Positions 18,415 through 27,302 of a stretch of 64,000 nt of DNA are shown piece after piece. Within the stretch, counting starts at the first letter, position 1, and every line of letters starts with the position of its first letter. This stretch comes from Aquificales bacterium (lineage in GTDB: Bacteria > Aquificota > Aquificia > Aquificales > Aquificaceae): positions 57,104-121,103 of the forward strand of contig JALWBR010000012.1 of assembly GCA_027037055.1 (NCBI GenBank), given 5' to 3'. Made by a program: the position numbers and the translations under genes. The notes beneath the pieces were generated by a model, which saw only the letters and a list, made by a program, of their open reading frames with translations, had not been told where the DNA came from and did no database searches.

Positions 18415-19209
18415 ATGAAAAAGATACTGTTTACTGCCCTGCTGGGAACAGGTGTTATAATAGCAGGTTGTACATCTCAGAAAGAGCCAGAAGCAACAAA
18501 AGGAAAAGAGGTGGCAAAGAAGGAGCCCCACAAGGCGGAGTGGGGTTATAAGGGAGATATAGGACCCGACAAGTGGGGGGATCTCAGCGAAAAATACAAA
18601 CTTTGTAAAACGGGGAAGTCTCAATCCCCGATTGATATAAGGGAGACAAAAAAGGAGAAGTTGCCCCAGATAGCCTTTAACTATCAGGAGAGCAAACTTA
18701 AAGTAATAAACAACGGGCATACGATAAAGGTTAAGTACGATGAAGGAAGTTACATAAAGTATGAGGACAAAAGGTGTAACCTTCTCCAGTTTCACTTCCA
18801 CACACCGAGCGAACATCTAATTCAGGGTAGGGCATATCCTATGGAGGTGCATCTTGTTCACAAGTGTGAAGACGAAAGCCTTCTGGTTATAGGTGTAATG
18901 ATGAAGGAAGGTAAAGAGCATCAGATGATAAGCGATATATGGAAGGTAATGCCCGAAAAGGCGGGTGAATCAGCGGAGGTTGATATAAAGATTCACGCAA
19001 AATATCTGTTGCCCGAAAACAGATCCTACTACACCTATCCCGGTTCTCTTACAACACCCCCTTGTACGGAAGGAGTTACATGGATAGTGATGAAAAACAG
19101 CATAGAAGTGTCCAAGGAACAAATTAATAAGTTCAAATCCTTATATGATATGAATTCAAGGCCTGTACAACCTCTCAACAACAGGGTTGTTAAGGAAGCA
19201 GTGTTCTGA
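18415..19209 (+). CDS. Alpha-carbonic anhydrase, lipoprotein
   Basis: Interconverts CO2 and bicarbonate outside the cytoplasm. The signal MKKILFTALLGTGVIIAGC has a lipobox with Cys19 as the lipidated residue. The catalytic domain has zinc ligands H127 and H129 (QFHFHT) and H146 (EVHLVH), plus SPIDI and the YPGSLTTPPC block. Cys64 and the Cys in PPCTEG could form the disulfide typical of bacterial alpha enzymes. The gene follows tRNA-Leu after 29 bp with GGGAGG upstream. Heat-stable alpha enzymes are known in other Aquificales; a role in inorganic carbon supply for autotrophy is inferred. Confidence 0.93.
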   Translation: MKKILFTALLGTGVIIAGCTSQKEPEATKGKEVAKKEPHKAEWGYKGDIGPDKWGDLSEKYKLCKTGKSQSPIDIRETKKEKLPQIAFNYQESKLKVINNGHTIKVKYDEGSYIKYEDKRCNLLQFHFHTPSEHLIQGRAYPMEVHLVHKCEDESLLVIGVMMKEGKEHQMISDIWKVMPEKAGESAEVDIKIHAKYLLPENRSYYTYPGSLTTPPCTEGVTWIVMKNSIEVSKEQINKFKSLYDMNSRPVQPLNNRVVKEAVF

Positions 19210-19212
19210 TAA

Positions 19213-20007
19213 ATGGAAGTACTTCTCGTGGGCCTCGGTAATATGGGGCTCAAATATCTGAGAAAACTTGAAGAGCTGAGTGTAAACATAAGGATAAGTG
19301 ACATAGATGAGGGGAAGGCGGAGGGCCTTCCCTACCCTTTCATTTATAACTTGGAGGATGTTCCAGAAAGCGTTACACATGCCATAGTGGCTATAGATCC
19401 TAAGGACCATGTGGAAGTGTCATCCACTCTTTTGAAAAAAGGTATAAAGGTACTTCTTGAAAAACCGCCCGCCCTCAATTCAAAAGATTTTGACAGGATA
19501 AAAGATGATGAAAACCTTTATATATCGGAGATAGAGCTTTACAATCCTTGTCTCTTGAACCTTAAGGACAAACTGAAGGATATAGAAAAAATTGAGGGTA
19601 AAAGGTTAAACAGGGGTATGGGCTACTTCTCTCCTTTGTGGGATCTTGCATGGCATGATCTTTACATCATGGATTTCCTCACAGGGGATATAAGAATAGA
19701 AAAAACGGAAGGAGAGGGGTTTTTTCGGAAAGTTAAAGGCTTTGCTGGTTCCGTACCCTTCACCCTTGAGGTGGCATGGAAGCATAAAGGCGATGTTGAA
19801 AGAAGCATGATGCTTAACGGCTATAAGATTGATTTCGTTGAAGGAGTAATATACGAAGAAGACAACAAGATATGCGAGAATAAAAAGGATAAGCTTAAAC
19901 TTATGGTAACCGCCTTCTTAAACGGTACATATTTAAACGGAAGCAAAGAAAGGGCATCAAGAATAATCAGGGAGTTGGAAAAGATAGATGAACAAGATAT
20001 TTATTAA
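19213..20007 (+). CDS. Gfo/Idh/MocA-family NAD(P)-dependent oxidoreductase
   Basis: N-terminal Rossmann fold (LLVGLGNMGLKYLRK, residues 4-18) and the family EKP motif (LLEKPPAL near residue 85), followed by an alpha/beta domain. At 264 residues it is short for the family (usually over 300). Substrate unknown. It starts 3 bp after the carbonic anhydrase stop and overlaps nadC by 20 bp, so the three are likely one unit. A link to NAD metabolism is possible but unproved. Confidence 0.72.
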   Translation: MEVLLVGLGNMGLKYLRKLEELSVNIRISDIDEGKAEGLPYPFIYNLEDVPESVTHAIVAIDPKDHVEVSSTLLKKGIKVLLEKPPALNSKDFDRIKDDENLYISEIELYNPCLLNLKDKLKDIEKIEGKRLNRGMGYFSPLWDLAWHDLYIMDFLTGDIRIEKTEGEGFFRKVKGFAGSVPFTLEVAWKHKGDVERSMMLNGYKIDFVEGVIYEEDNKICENKKDKLKLMVTAFLNGTYLNGSKERASRIIRELEKIDEQDIY

Positions 20008-20812
20008 AAAGTTATTGCTTGATTTTCTCAGGGAAGATGTGGGCGAAGGGGATGTAACTACGGAACTTGTATGGAGGGGGGAAAAGGGCAAAGGTGTTAT
20101 AGAAGCAAAAGAGGAAGGAATATTGGCGGGTACCCCCTTTGTAGAGGAGCTTATAGCAGTATTTCCCGAGGTGAATATAAACTTTTTGAAGAAAGAAGGT
20201 GAATGGTTTAAACCCGGTGATATCGTAGGGGAGCTTAAAGGCGACCTGAACACAATACTTACCCTTGAAAGAACCTGTCTTAACATACTTCAAAAGCTTT
20301 CGGGGATAGCAACCCGTGTTAACAGGCTGGTAAAGGCTGTAGAGGACAAAGGCATTAAGATACTTGATACCAGAAAAACTACACCAGGGTGGAGATACTT
20401 TGAAAAGTATGCGGTAAAGGTAGGGGGCGGATTTAACCACAGGTTTAACCTGCATGAGCTTATCCTCATAAAGGACAACCACAAAAAAATGGCGGGGGGA
20501 CTAAGGGAAGCTTTAAGAAGGGTAAAGGATAACAGGGATCCCTATTTAAAAGTGGAGGTGGAGGTTGAAAATTTTGACGAAATAAGGGAAGCCTTGAAAG
20601 AGGGAGTGGATATAATAATGCTTGACAATTTCAGTCCCACGGATGTAAGAAAGGCGGTGGATATTATAAAAGATAAAGCCCTGATAGAAGTATCAGGAGG
20701 CATAAGGGAAGATAATATTAAAGATTACGCCATAGAAGGTGTTGATTTCATTTCCGTAGGATCCTATATACCCTCTTCGCCTTGGATTGATATGAGTTTT
20801 GAGCTTATCTGA
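19988..20812 (+). CDS. nadC: Nicotinate-nucleotide pyrophosphorylase (quinolinate phosphoribosyltransferase)
   Basis: Converts quinolinate and PRPP to nicotinate mononucleotide. Motifs: DFLREDVGEGDVTTEL at the N-terminus, LERTCLNILQKLSGIATRV, ILDTRKTTPGWRYFEKYAVK and GGGFNHR, and a C-terminal EVSGGIRE with IPSS. Full length at 274 residues. With nadA in the same window it completes the aspartate-to-NaMN route except for NadB. Confidence 0.95.
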   Translation: MNKIFIKKLLLDFLREDVGEGDVTTELVWRGEKGKGVIEAKEEGILAGTPFVEELIAVFPEVNINFLKKEGEWFKPGDIVGELKGDLNTILTLERTCLNILQKLSGIATRVNRLVKAVEDKGIKILDTRKTTPGWRYFEKYAVKVGGGFNHRFNLHELILIKDNHKKMAGGLREALRRVKDNRDPYLKVEVEVENFDEIREALKEGVDIIMLDNFSPTDVRKAVDIIKDKALIEVSGGIREDNIKDYAIEGVDFISVGSYIPSSPWIDMSFELI

Positions 20813-20815
20813 GAA

Positions 20816-21523
20816 TTATCCGCCTATTCTTTCAAATATCTTTCTGTATCCTTCAAGGAGATCACCGAGTTCAAAACGGAATCTGTCTTTATCAAGTTTT
20901 TCTCCAGTCTTCTTGTCCCATAGTCTGCAACTGTCGGGAGATATCTCATCAACCACCGCCAAGCTTCCGTCCGGTAGTCTTCCGAATTCAAGCTTGAAAT
21001 CCACAAGTTTTATACCATTCTTATCAAAAAATTCGGAAAGTATGGAATTAACCTTAAGAGCTGTTTCCCTCATAATTTTAACTTCCTCTTCCGTAGCAAG
21101 GTTCATAAGCTTTATATGTTCAACACATATAAGAGGGTCATGAAGCTCATCACTCTTATAAAAGAATTCCACAAGGGGAGGATCAAATACCTCTCCCTCT
21201 TTGAATCCGAGCCTTTTACATATACTTCCCGCAGCAACATTCCTTACAACAACTTCAACAAGAAGCCTGTCCGCCTTCCATACAAGCATTTCATTGTCAG
21301 AGATGCGTTCTATGTAATGGGTCTTTATACCGTTCTTCTCAAGGATTTCAAATATTAGAGAGGATATTTTATTATTAAGAACCCCCTTTCCCGATACTTC
21401 CGCCTTCTTAAGACCGTCAAAGGCTGTTGCACTGTCCTTAAAGTATAAGATGTACTTATCGGGATCTTGCGTCTCAAAAACAACCTTAGCCTTCCCTTCG
21501 TAAACCTTTTTACCCTTTTCCAT
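20816..21523 (-). CDS. purC: SAICAR synthetase
   Basis: ATP-dependent ligation of aspartate to CAIR in purine synthesis. Motifs: YEGKAKVVFETQDPDKYILY, FKDSATAFDGLKKAEVSGKG, VVRNVAAGSICKRLG, LVDFKLEFG and DEISPDSCRLW. At 235 residues it has the typical bacterial length. TATAAA lies 6 nt before the ATG with no ribosome site, so it looks leaderless. It is convergent with nadC (3 bp apart). Confidence 0.97.
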   Translation of the reverse strand: MEKGKKVYEGKAKVVFETQDPDKYILYFKDSATAFDGLKKAEVSGKGVLNNKISSLIFEILEKNGIKTHYIERISDNEMLVWKADRLLVEVVVRNVAAGSICKRLGFKEGEVFDPPLVEFFYKSDELHDPLICVEHIKLMNLATEEEVKIMRETALKVNSILSEFFDKNGIKLVDFKLEFGRLPDGSLAVVDEISPDSCRLWDKKTGEKLDKDRFRFELGDLLEGYRKIFERIGG

Positions 21524-21530
21524 AATGGTT

Positions 21531-22397
21531 TTATATTTTAACCAAATTGTATCTGAAAATCAGGCTACCTTTTTTTGAACCGTTCTCAAAACCTATGGGA
21601 TCACACTTAGCCTGAAGCAAGAAGAATATATCCTTATTCCTTATATCGTTTAGGGTTTCAAAGTTTGCCTGTCCCTTGCTTATTATAATATCGCTGTTGC
21701 TGAAAACCTCAACAAATTCCGGCTTACAATCATCAAGCCATGTTCCTATCTTATCCGAACCATTATCAATAACCTTACAAATATCCGCCATACCGCTTTC
21801 TACCGCATCTTCCATCAAGGCATCGTTGAGTATAGGCTTACCCTTAACACCGTAGGTTACATCAAGACCCATCCCCTTCAACACCTCAACCAAAAATCTA
21901 TCAAACACTATCTCACCTGCATTGTCCCCTACTATAAGAACACTTTCCGCCCTTGCTAATTTTTCCTTAAAAATGTCACCGTGATAGACAGAAAATTCCC
22001 TTGATATAAGCCTTTCTATCTCACTCTTTAAATCAAACTCACCCTTAATGGCAAAGTCTATGGCATTGCCTACAGCGGACAGCTTCAAAGCCCAGTCTAT
22101 ATCTTCCATGTCCCTGGGCTTCATTTTGAGGATGCTTTCGTAAATCTCCAAAGCCTTTTTATTGGCTTCCCTCTTCAGGGCATAAAAGGGGTCTTCTACC
22201 CCTGTTACTTCCTTTACTACGAGCTGTACGAAGTAGGCATAATATGCGGGAGAACGATCAAAGGAGTTGAAGGAAGATATAACCTTAAGGGATCTGACCG
22301 CTATCTCCTTTTTTATATGCGGAGGCAAGCCGAGTCTTGAGACCGCATTAAGTCCTTGATTTATAAAGCACGGGATACATTCGGGATATGTTTTCAT
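21531..22397 (-). CDS. DUF89 / ARMT1-like metal-dependent phosphatase family protein
   Basis: Belongs to the damage-control phosphatase family, which removes phosphate from damaged or stray metabolites. The start is set by MKTYPECIPCFINQGLNAVS (22397), carrying a CxxC near the N-terminus. The metal site block is VLIVGDNAGEIVFDRFLVE, and a late IISKGQANFETL block is conserved. The exact substrate is unknown. Its promoter region overlaps the upstream flank of the divergent cold-shock gene. Confidence 0.82.
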   Translation of the reverse strand: MKTYPECIPCFINQGLNAVSRLGLPPHIKKEIAVRSLKVISSFNSFDRSPAYYAYFVQLVVKEVTGVEDPFYALKREANKKALEIYESILKMKPRDMEDIDWALKLSAVGNAIDFAIKGEFDLKSEIERLISREFSVYHGDIFKEKLARAESVLIVGDNAGEIVFDRFLVEVLKGMGLDVTYGVKGKPILNDALMEDAVESGMADICKVIDNGSDKIGTWLDDCKPEFVEVFSNSDIIISKGQANFETLNDIRNKDIFFLLQAKCDPIGFENGSKKGSLIFRYNLVKI

Positions 22398-22433
22398 GTC
22401 GGAGAAATTTATTTTAAGGTAATAAAAAAGTAC

Positions 22434-22462
22434 TTGCAATGTCTTTTATAAAGGTGTATTAT
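22434..22462 (+). promoter_or_regulatory. Consensus-like promoter of the cold-shock gene
   Basis: TTGCAA (22434-22439), a 17-bp spacer, and TATTAT (22457-22462). The start would be near 22469, giving a leader of about 91 nt before the ATG at 22561. Confidence 0.65.
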
Positions 22463-22468
22463 TAATTG

Positions 22469-22560
22469 GGTCAGGTGTACTTCCGAGGGGAGGGGATCAA
22501 AATCCTTTTTCCCAAGGAAGATATATCTGGCGAGACATATTTTCAGGAGGTTTTTTTGTT
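22469..22560 (+). promoter_or_regulatory. Long 5' leader of the cold-shock mRNA
   Basis: About 90 nt without a gene between promoter and ATG. It contains a small GGAT-CAAA-ATCC hairpin followed by five T, and ends with AGGAGG 10 nt before the start codon. Long structured leaders are typical of cspA-type mRNAs and act as temperature-dependent switches; whether this one does is inferred. Confidence 0.45.
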
Positions 22561-22770
22561 ATGGAGCTCACAGGTACAGTTAAGTGGTTCAGCAAGGAAA
22601 AGGGTTATGGTTTCATAACCCGTGACGACAACAAGGGAGATGTATTTGTACATTTCTCAGCTATAAAGCAGGAAGGCTTCAAAACCCTTTCTCAGGGTCA
22701 AAAGGTCAAGTTTGAGGTGGAGGAAGACGCAAAAGGACCAAAAGCCAAAAATGTAGTTGTGTTATCCTGA
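22561..22770 (+). CDS. Cold-shock protein (CspA family)
   Basis: A 69-residue OB-fold nucleic-acid chaperone. RNP1 KGYGFIT and RNP2 VFVHFSAI are both intact. It begins [20 protein letters not shown]. In thermophiles such proteins usually melt RNA structure constitutively. Single gene with its own promoter and long leader. Confidence 0.96.
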   Translation: MELTGTVKWFSKEKGYGFITRDDNKGDVFVHFSAIKQEGFKTLSQGQKVKFEVEEDAKGPKAKNVVVLS

Positions 22771-22775
22771 ACAAA

Positions 22776-23642
22776 TCAAAGCAGGGCTAAGAAGGCGAGC
22801 ATCTTCCTTCTGTGGGAATTTCCGCCTGAAGGTTTGATATAGGTGTTTCCCGCCTTCAAGCCCACCGCATAACCTTCCTTCATCAGCTTATCAATAAGAT
22901 AGGTAGCCTTTGATACTTTGTCTTCCAGTGTGCCTTCAATGTGATTAAGATCCACTACAAAGGGCTTTTTTATCTTCTCTTCCATCTCTTTAACAACAAG
23001 TTCCCCCCTTTTTGCGGTAGCCTTCCAGTGTATGAATCTGACGGGTTCTCCCTCATATTCTTTTAGAGCCCTAATATCATCCCTTCCCCTCTTGCTCATA
23101 TACTCCGCAAATTCGCTGTGTTCCTTGCCTTCCGTCATACCCGACATATAAAACCATTTCTTAGGCTCTGGGAATACGATAAAATCACACCTTACCGTAA
23201 TTATCTTTATACGCTCAAACATTCCGACAGGAAAATCGGAAATAAGGTATAAATTGATAAAATCTACCCTTCCCCTTTTTGTAAACTTAAAAGGATAATC
23301 TATCTCCTTCCTCTCCTTGAGAGTGAGTATTAACGCATCCTCTTTCGCGTCCTCTATTCTTAACCTTAGGAGAAGAGAAGGAAACCTTTTTTCATTCCTA
23401 ACAATTATTTTAAACTTGGCTTCTCTACCGGCATAGATGTCCTCGGGAGGAACAATACTTACTCTAACCCCCCTCAGATTATATCTTGCAACCATACCGG
23501 ACACAAGCATAAAGGAAAGCATTCCGGAGACAACTATGTAAAGGAGATTATTACCCGTATTAACAGCCCCCACACCCAAAAGGATGGATACCGCCATAAA
23601 TATGTAGCCCGATTTCTTTACCTTTATCTTGGATTTTTTCAT
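22776..23642 (-). CDS. DUF58 domain-containing membrane protein
   Basis: Two N-terminal hydrophobic segments (about residues 12-50) are followed by a beta domain and a C-terminal DUF58 block: GREDIR-like RGRDDIRALKEYEGEPVRFI and HWKATAKRGELVVKEME. DUF58 proteins usually accompany MoxR ATPases and VWA proteins; neither is nearby. It overlaps the permease gene by 4 bp (ATGA), so it is its cotranscribed partner. Function unknown. Confidence 0.8.
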   Translation of the reverse strand: MKKSKIKVKKSGYIFMAVSILLGVGAVNTGNNLLYIVVSGMLSFMLVSGMVARYNLRGVRVSIVPPEDIYAGREAKFKIIVRNEKRFPSLLLRLRIEDAKEDALILTLKERKEIDYPFKFTKRGRVDFINLYLISDFPVGMFERIKIITVRCDFIVFPEPKKWFYMSGMTEGKEHSEFAEYMSKRGRDDIRALKEYEGEPVRFIHWKATAKRGELVVKEMEEKIKKPFVVDLNHIEGTLEDKVSKATYLIDKLMKEGYAVGLKAGNTYIKPSGGNSHRRKMLAFLALL

Positions 23643-24616
23643 CTCCTCCTTAAAAGGGTATCTCCCAGAAGATTAAATGCAAGGACTATGAGAAATATAG
23701 GAACGCTCGGTGATAAAATCCAAGGGTAAGATGATATCAGGTTTATACTGCGGGCATCGGAAAGCATATTTCCCCAGCTGGGAAAGGGTTCCTGAATACC
23801 AAGTCCCAAAAGGCTCAAAGATGCCTCACCCAATATATAGGCGGGTATTGAAAGGGTGGCGGAAACTATAAGGTAAAAGTACGTATTAGGGAGTATGTGT
23901 TTTCTCAAAATGTACCAGGAAGATGCACCGTAGGTCTTCGCAGCAAGCACAAATTCTTTTTCCCTGACGGATAGAACTATACCCCTTACGACCCTTGAAA
24001 GACCCGCCCACCCTATAAAGGAAAGGATAAATACGATCATTAGGAATATTTCCACACTTGACATATCCAAAGGAAATACCGCCCTCAAAGAGAGCATAAG
24101 GTAAAAAGCGGGGATGGCAAGGAGTATCTCAACAAGTCTCATGGTCAGATTGTCAATTTTTCCGCCGAAGTATCCAGAAAATCCGCCTATAATGGCACCG
24201 AGTGTAAAGGTTACAAAAACACCTATAAGGGATATGGAGAGGGAAACCCTTCCACCGTATATTATCCTTGAAAATATATCCCTGCCGAGCTTATCCGCCC
24301 CGAGTAAATAAAGTCTGCAAGGCTCTTCAACGGAAATGAACTTAAATCCGTAAGGTGTATTTGTAAAAAATTTTAGTCCGCATCTGACGGACTTGTCCTC
24401 ACGGTACACCTTAAATAGGGGATCTATCATTTCATACTTGTATATAAATGGAAATGATAATTTTCCCTCATGGAAAATATGTATGCGTGTAGGGGGATGA
24501 TAAGGCGTCTTCCTGTTTTGTAAATCATAGGGATAGGGAGCAAAAAAGTCTGCAAACAGGGAAGTGATAACAAAAAAACCTATAATTGTCAATGAGAAGG
24601 ATAAGGTAAACTTCAT
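23639..24616 (-). CDS. Dipeptide/oligopeptide-type ABC transporter permease (DppC-like)
   Basis: A 325-residue BPD-type inner-membrane permease with one N-terminal segment, a long external loop (about 35-95) and five core segments. The coupling loop with EAA-like motif is KTYGASSWYILRKHILPN. The family line GTDKLGRDIFSR appears as LGADKLGRDIFSRIIYGGRV. No binding protein, DppB or ATPase gene lies nearby, so it is an orphan here. DUF58 follows with a 4-bp overlap. Confidence 0.85.
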   Translation of the reverse strand: MKFTLSFSLTIIGFFVITSLFADFFAPYPYDLQNRKTPYHPPTRIHIFHEGKLSFPFIYKYEMIDPLFKVYREDKSVRCGLKFFTNTPYGFKFISVEEPCRLYLLGADKLGRDIFSRIIYGGRVSLSISLIGVFVTFTLGAIIGGFSGYFGGKIDNLTMRLVEILLAIPAFYLMLSLRAVFPLDMSSVEIFLMIVFILSFIGWAGLSRVVRGIVLSVREKEFVLAAKTYGASSWYILRKHILPNTYFYLIVSATLSIPAYILGEASLSLLGLGIQEPFPSWGNMLSDARSINLISSYPWILSPSVPIFLIVLAFNLLGDTLLRRR

Positions 24617-24620
24617 ATTC

Positions 24621-24629
24621 TGTTATAAT
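24621..24629 (+). promoter_or_regulatory. Extended -10 promoter of the FBP aldolase/phosphatase gene
   Basis: TGT followed by TATAAT (24624-24629). The ATG at 24655 has AGGAGG 8 nt upstream, so this mRNA has a short normal leader. The reverse side offers TATGAT for the divergent permease. Confidence 0.5.
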
Positions 24630-24654
24630 CATACCCAAAAGAGGAGGTGAAGGT

Positions 24655-25797
24655 ATGAAGATAACATTCAGCGTTATAAAAGCGGATATAGGAGGATATG
24701 TGGGTCACTCCGCAACACACCCGGAGGTTGTTGAAAAAGTTAAGGAAGTAGTGAAAGGTGAAAAGGAAAAGGGAAATCTGATAGACTGCGGTATATTGAC
24801 CTGCGGTGATGACATAGCTATAGTAATGACCCACACCCACGGTGTTGACAGCGAACTGGTTCACGGTATAGCATGGAAAGCCTTTGAGGAGGGAACTAAG
24901 GTAGCAAAAAAATTGAAGCTCTACGGAGCAGGTCAGGATCTTTTATCCGAAGCCTTCAGCGGTAATGTAAAAGGTTTGGGTCCCGGTGTGGCGGAGATGG
25001 AGTTTGAAGAAAGACCCTCCGAACCAGTTATAGTCTTCTTTGCGGATAAAACATCTCCGAGTGCATGGAACTTGCCCCTTTATGAGATGTTCGCTGATCC
25101 CATGAACACAGCAGGTCTTGTTATAGACCCCAAGATGCATGACGGTTTCACCTTTGAAGTACTTGATGTATATACGGGTAAAGCGGTTAAGCTATCAACA
25201 CCTGCGGAACTTTATGATCTGCTTGCCCTCATAGGTTCCGTAAGCAAATATGTGGTAAAGAACGTTTACAGGAATTTTGATGGTGAGATAGCCGCAACTG
25301 CTTCAACACAAAGGCTATCCCTTATAGCAGGTCAGTATGTAGGAAAGGACGATCCTGTTATGATAGTAAGATCCCAGAGCGGATTTCCCGCGGTGGGTGA
25401 GATACTTGAACCCTTCGCAAGACCTTGGATAGTTGAAGGTTGGATGAGAGGATCCCACAACGGACCCCTTATGCCCACATCCTTCAAGGATGCAAGACCT
25501 TCAAGGTTTGACGGTCCCCCGAGGGTAATAGCTGCCGGTTACCAAGTTGCGGAAGGTAAACTGATAGGACCCACCGACCTATTTGATGATCCCGCCTTTG
25601 ATAGGGCAAGACAGAAAGCTTCCGAAATGGCAAACATCCTCAGAAGACAGGGTATCTTTGAACCCCACAGACTCCCCGCTGAGGAAATGGAATACACAAG
25701 CTTGCCTAAAGTACTTCAGAAACTGGAAGGAAGATTTTACGATACTGAAACCCACTCCCCAGGTAAAGAGCTTATAGAAAAGGAAGACATGGATTGA
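24655..25797 (+). CDS. fbp: Fructose-1,6-bisphosphate aldolase/phosphatase, archaeal type
   Basis: Bifunctional gluconeogenic enzyme (class V FBPase) that condenses triose phosphates and dephosphorylates the product. It begins MKITFSVIKADIGGYVGHSA, with metal-binding GDDIAIVMTHTHGVDSE and the late block SRFDGPPRVIAAGYQV. At 380 residues it is full length. The type is common in archaea and deep-branching thermophilic bacteria, where it commits carbon to gluconeogenesis. It is the single gene of its unit and is followed by a weak terminator. Confidence 0.95.
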   Translation: MKITFSVIKADIGGYVGHSATHPEVVEKVKEVVKGEKEKGNLIDCGILTCGDDIAIVMTHTHGVDSELVHGIAWKAFEEGTKVAKKLKLYGAGQDLLSEAFSGNVKGLGPGVAEMEFEERPSEPVIVFFADKTSPSAWNLPLYEMFADPMNTAGLVIDPKMHDGFTFEVLDVYTGKAVKLSTPAELYDLLALIGSVSKYVVKNVYRNFDGEIAATASTQRLSLIAGQYVGKDDPVMIVRSQSGFPAVGEILEPFARPWIVEGWMRGSHNGPLMPTSFKDARPSRFDGPPRVIAAGYQVAEGKLIGPTDLFDDPAFDRARQKASEMANILRRQGIFEPHRLPAEEMEYTSLPKVLQKLEGRFYDTETHSPGKELIEKEDMD

Positions 25798-25800
25798 ATA

Positions 25801-25833
25801 GAGGGTGCTCCTTACCCTCCGTCCTGCTTTTTT
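25801..25833 (+). terminator. Weak intrinsic terminator after fbp
   Basis: GAGGGT (25801-25806) pairs with ACCCTC (25814-25819), with six T at 25828-25833. The T tract is 8 nt after the stem, further than ideal. Confidence 0.4.
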
Positions 25834-26132
25834 AATTTTGTTTTAAGCTCCATCTTGTATATATTTAAACCCCAGTTTAAGAGAAAGATATGCTAGCTAT
25901 TATTTAATGGGCTATTTATGCTTTACAGCTTTGCGGGAGACCACTTATTTGTTGGGCTTGACTTCCTAAACTCTAGATGCACACTTGCCTCTAACTATGG
26001 ATATACTAATCGTAGTAGAACGCAAAGAAAAAGAGGTAAAGCCCTATAAGTAGCAAGGTGAAGTATGAAAAGAAGATTGAGTTTTTTAGGATAGAGAAAT
26101 AATATATAAAAAACCAAGGATGGAGAATAAGA
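25834..26132. other. AT-rich gap at left edge of accessory island, no convincing gene
   Basis: About 300 bp without a supported gene. The only open frame is a 43-codon one (ATG 25918 to TAA 26047) with no ribosome site and no recognisable protein. Base use is more AT-rich than the preceding genes. It may be decayed DNA at an insertion junction. No repeats, att-like duplication or transposase remnant was found by eye. Confidence 0.4.
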
Positions 26133-27302
26133 ATGGCACCTATGGGGAATGTGTTTATCAACCTTACAGTTATTAAGAAAGCTCTTGAAAGAATAGATAA
26201 ATCTTTAGGCACTGGAACAGCGAAGAGGTACTTTCCTAAAGCGGATGACTGGTTGAAAGGTAAATCCAAGCCAACTTTTAGGCAGTTAGAACAATTGGCG
26301 CAAAAAGCCCTCTTGCCTTTAGAATTATTCTTTTTAGAAGATGTGCCTATGGAGGAACTGTCCTACGTATATTTCAGAGCAAGGGGCAGGAAAGCAGAGG
26401 CATCCCCTGAACTTGAACACACTATTTCTGTCATGAAAATTCGCCAGAATTTTTTGTCCGCCTATTTACAAGAGCTCGGCTGGGGGAAAAACAAACTCGT
26501 GGGTAACATAACTATAGAGCAGGGTATAGAAGAAACAGCTAAGCATATAAGGAATTTGCTTGCCTTGCATTCTGGATGGGCTAAAGCAGCTAGGAGCTGG
26601 AGCGAAGCCTTTGACATGCTTAGGGACAGAGTAGAGGCCTTAGATATTTTTGTTTTCACTAATAACGTTGTGGACAATAACAATCATAGGAAACTCGATC
26701 CAGAAGAGTTTAGCGGGTTTTCTTTAATAGATGTTTACGCTCCGGTAATATTTGTAAATACTGCAGACTATATAAGTTCCCAGATTTTTACTTTAATGCA
26801 TGAATTGTGTCATATATGCTTGGGTATTCAAGAAGAAGGAATATTCTCTTTTGGGGAAGTAGAGGAGTATAAAGATAGGGTAGAGGTTTTTTGCAACAGA
26901 GTAGCGGGAGAAGTTTTAGTTCCTTCTGAAGAGCTCCGTGATGCGTTTGTAAATGTTGGTAAAGATTACGAATACCTTGCCAAAATGTTTAAGGTCAGCC
27001 AAGCGGTTATAGGGATAAGATTGATGGCCTTAGGGTTAATCACAATGGATGAATACGAGGAAGAAGTGAAAGGAAAATACGAAGTTTCGGAAGAGTTACA
27101 GATTAAAACAAGAGAAACTAAAGGAGGAAATTTTTATAGAATCCAGAGGAAAAAACTCGGGAATCGCTTTATAGAAATTGTACGTTCCGCACTACATAGC
27201 GGCTTTTTAACTTATACTGACGCCTTTAACCTTACAAACCTACGTGGAAAAAGCTTCTATAAGCTGGTTGAGGAGGGAACTATTGGAAGTGTACATTCTT
27301 GA
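26133..27302 (+). CDS. HTH plus ImmA/IrrE-type metallopeptidase, antitoxin partner
   Basis: The N-terminal 70 residues match the XRE-like leader of COG2856 proteins (DDWLKGKSKPTFRQLEQLAQ, then LPLELFFLED). The C-terminal domain has the zinc peptidase motif H223-E224-x-x-H227 (LMHELCHICLG). Such proteins are regularly encoded just before DUF4411 genes, as here, and act as antitoxin or regulator. 389 residues. The gene overlaps the toxin by 20 bp. A later Met (26142) is a possible start. Codon use differs from flanking genes, suggesting transfer. Confidence 0.82.
   Translation: MAPMGNVFINLTVIKKALERIDKSLGTGTAKRYFPKADDWLKGKSKPTFRQLEQLAQKALLPLELFFLEDVPMEELSYVYFRARGRKAEASPELEHTISVMKIRQNFLSAYLQELGWGKNKLVGNITIEQGIEETAKHIRNLLALHSGWAKAARSWSEAFDMLRDRVEALDIFVFTNNVVDNNNHRKLDPEEFSGFSLIDVYAPVIFVNTADYISSQIFTLMHELCHICLGIQEEGIFSFGEVEEYKDRVEVFCNRVAGEVLVPSEELRDAFVNVGKDYEYLAKMFKVSQAVIGIRLMALGLITMDEYEEEVKGKYEVSEELQIKTRETKGGNFYRIQRKKLGNRFIEIVRSALHSGFLTYTDAFNLTNLRGKSFYKLVEEGTIGSVHS

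Noticed and set aside
18331..18551. Open frames starting inside tRNA-Leu (18331 and 18342)
   Set aside because: They begin within the tRNA. The real carbonic anhydrase start is the ATG at 18415 with GGGAGG and a signal peptide.
25918..26049. 43-codon open frame in the island gap
   Set aside because: No ribosome site, no recognisable protein, low-complexity basic end. Probably chance in AT-rich DNA.
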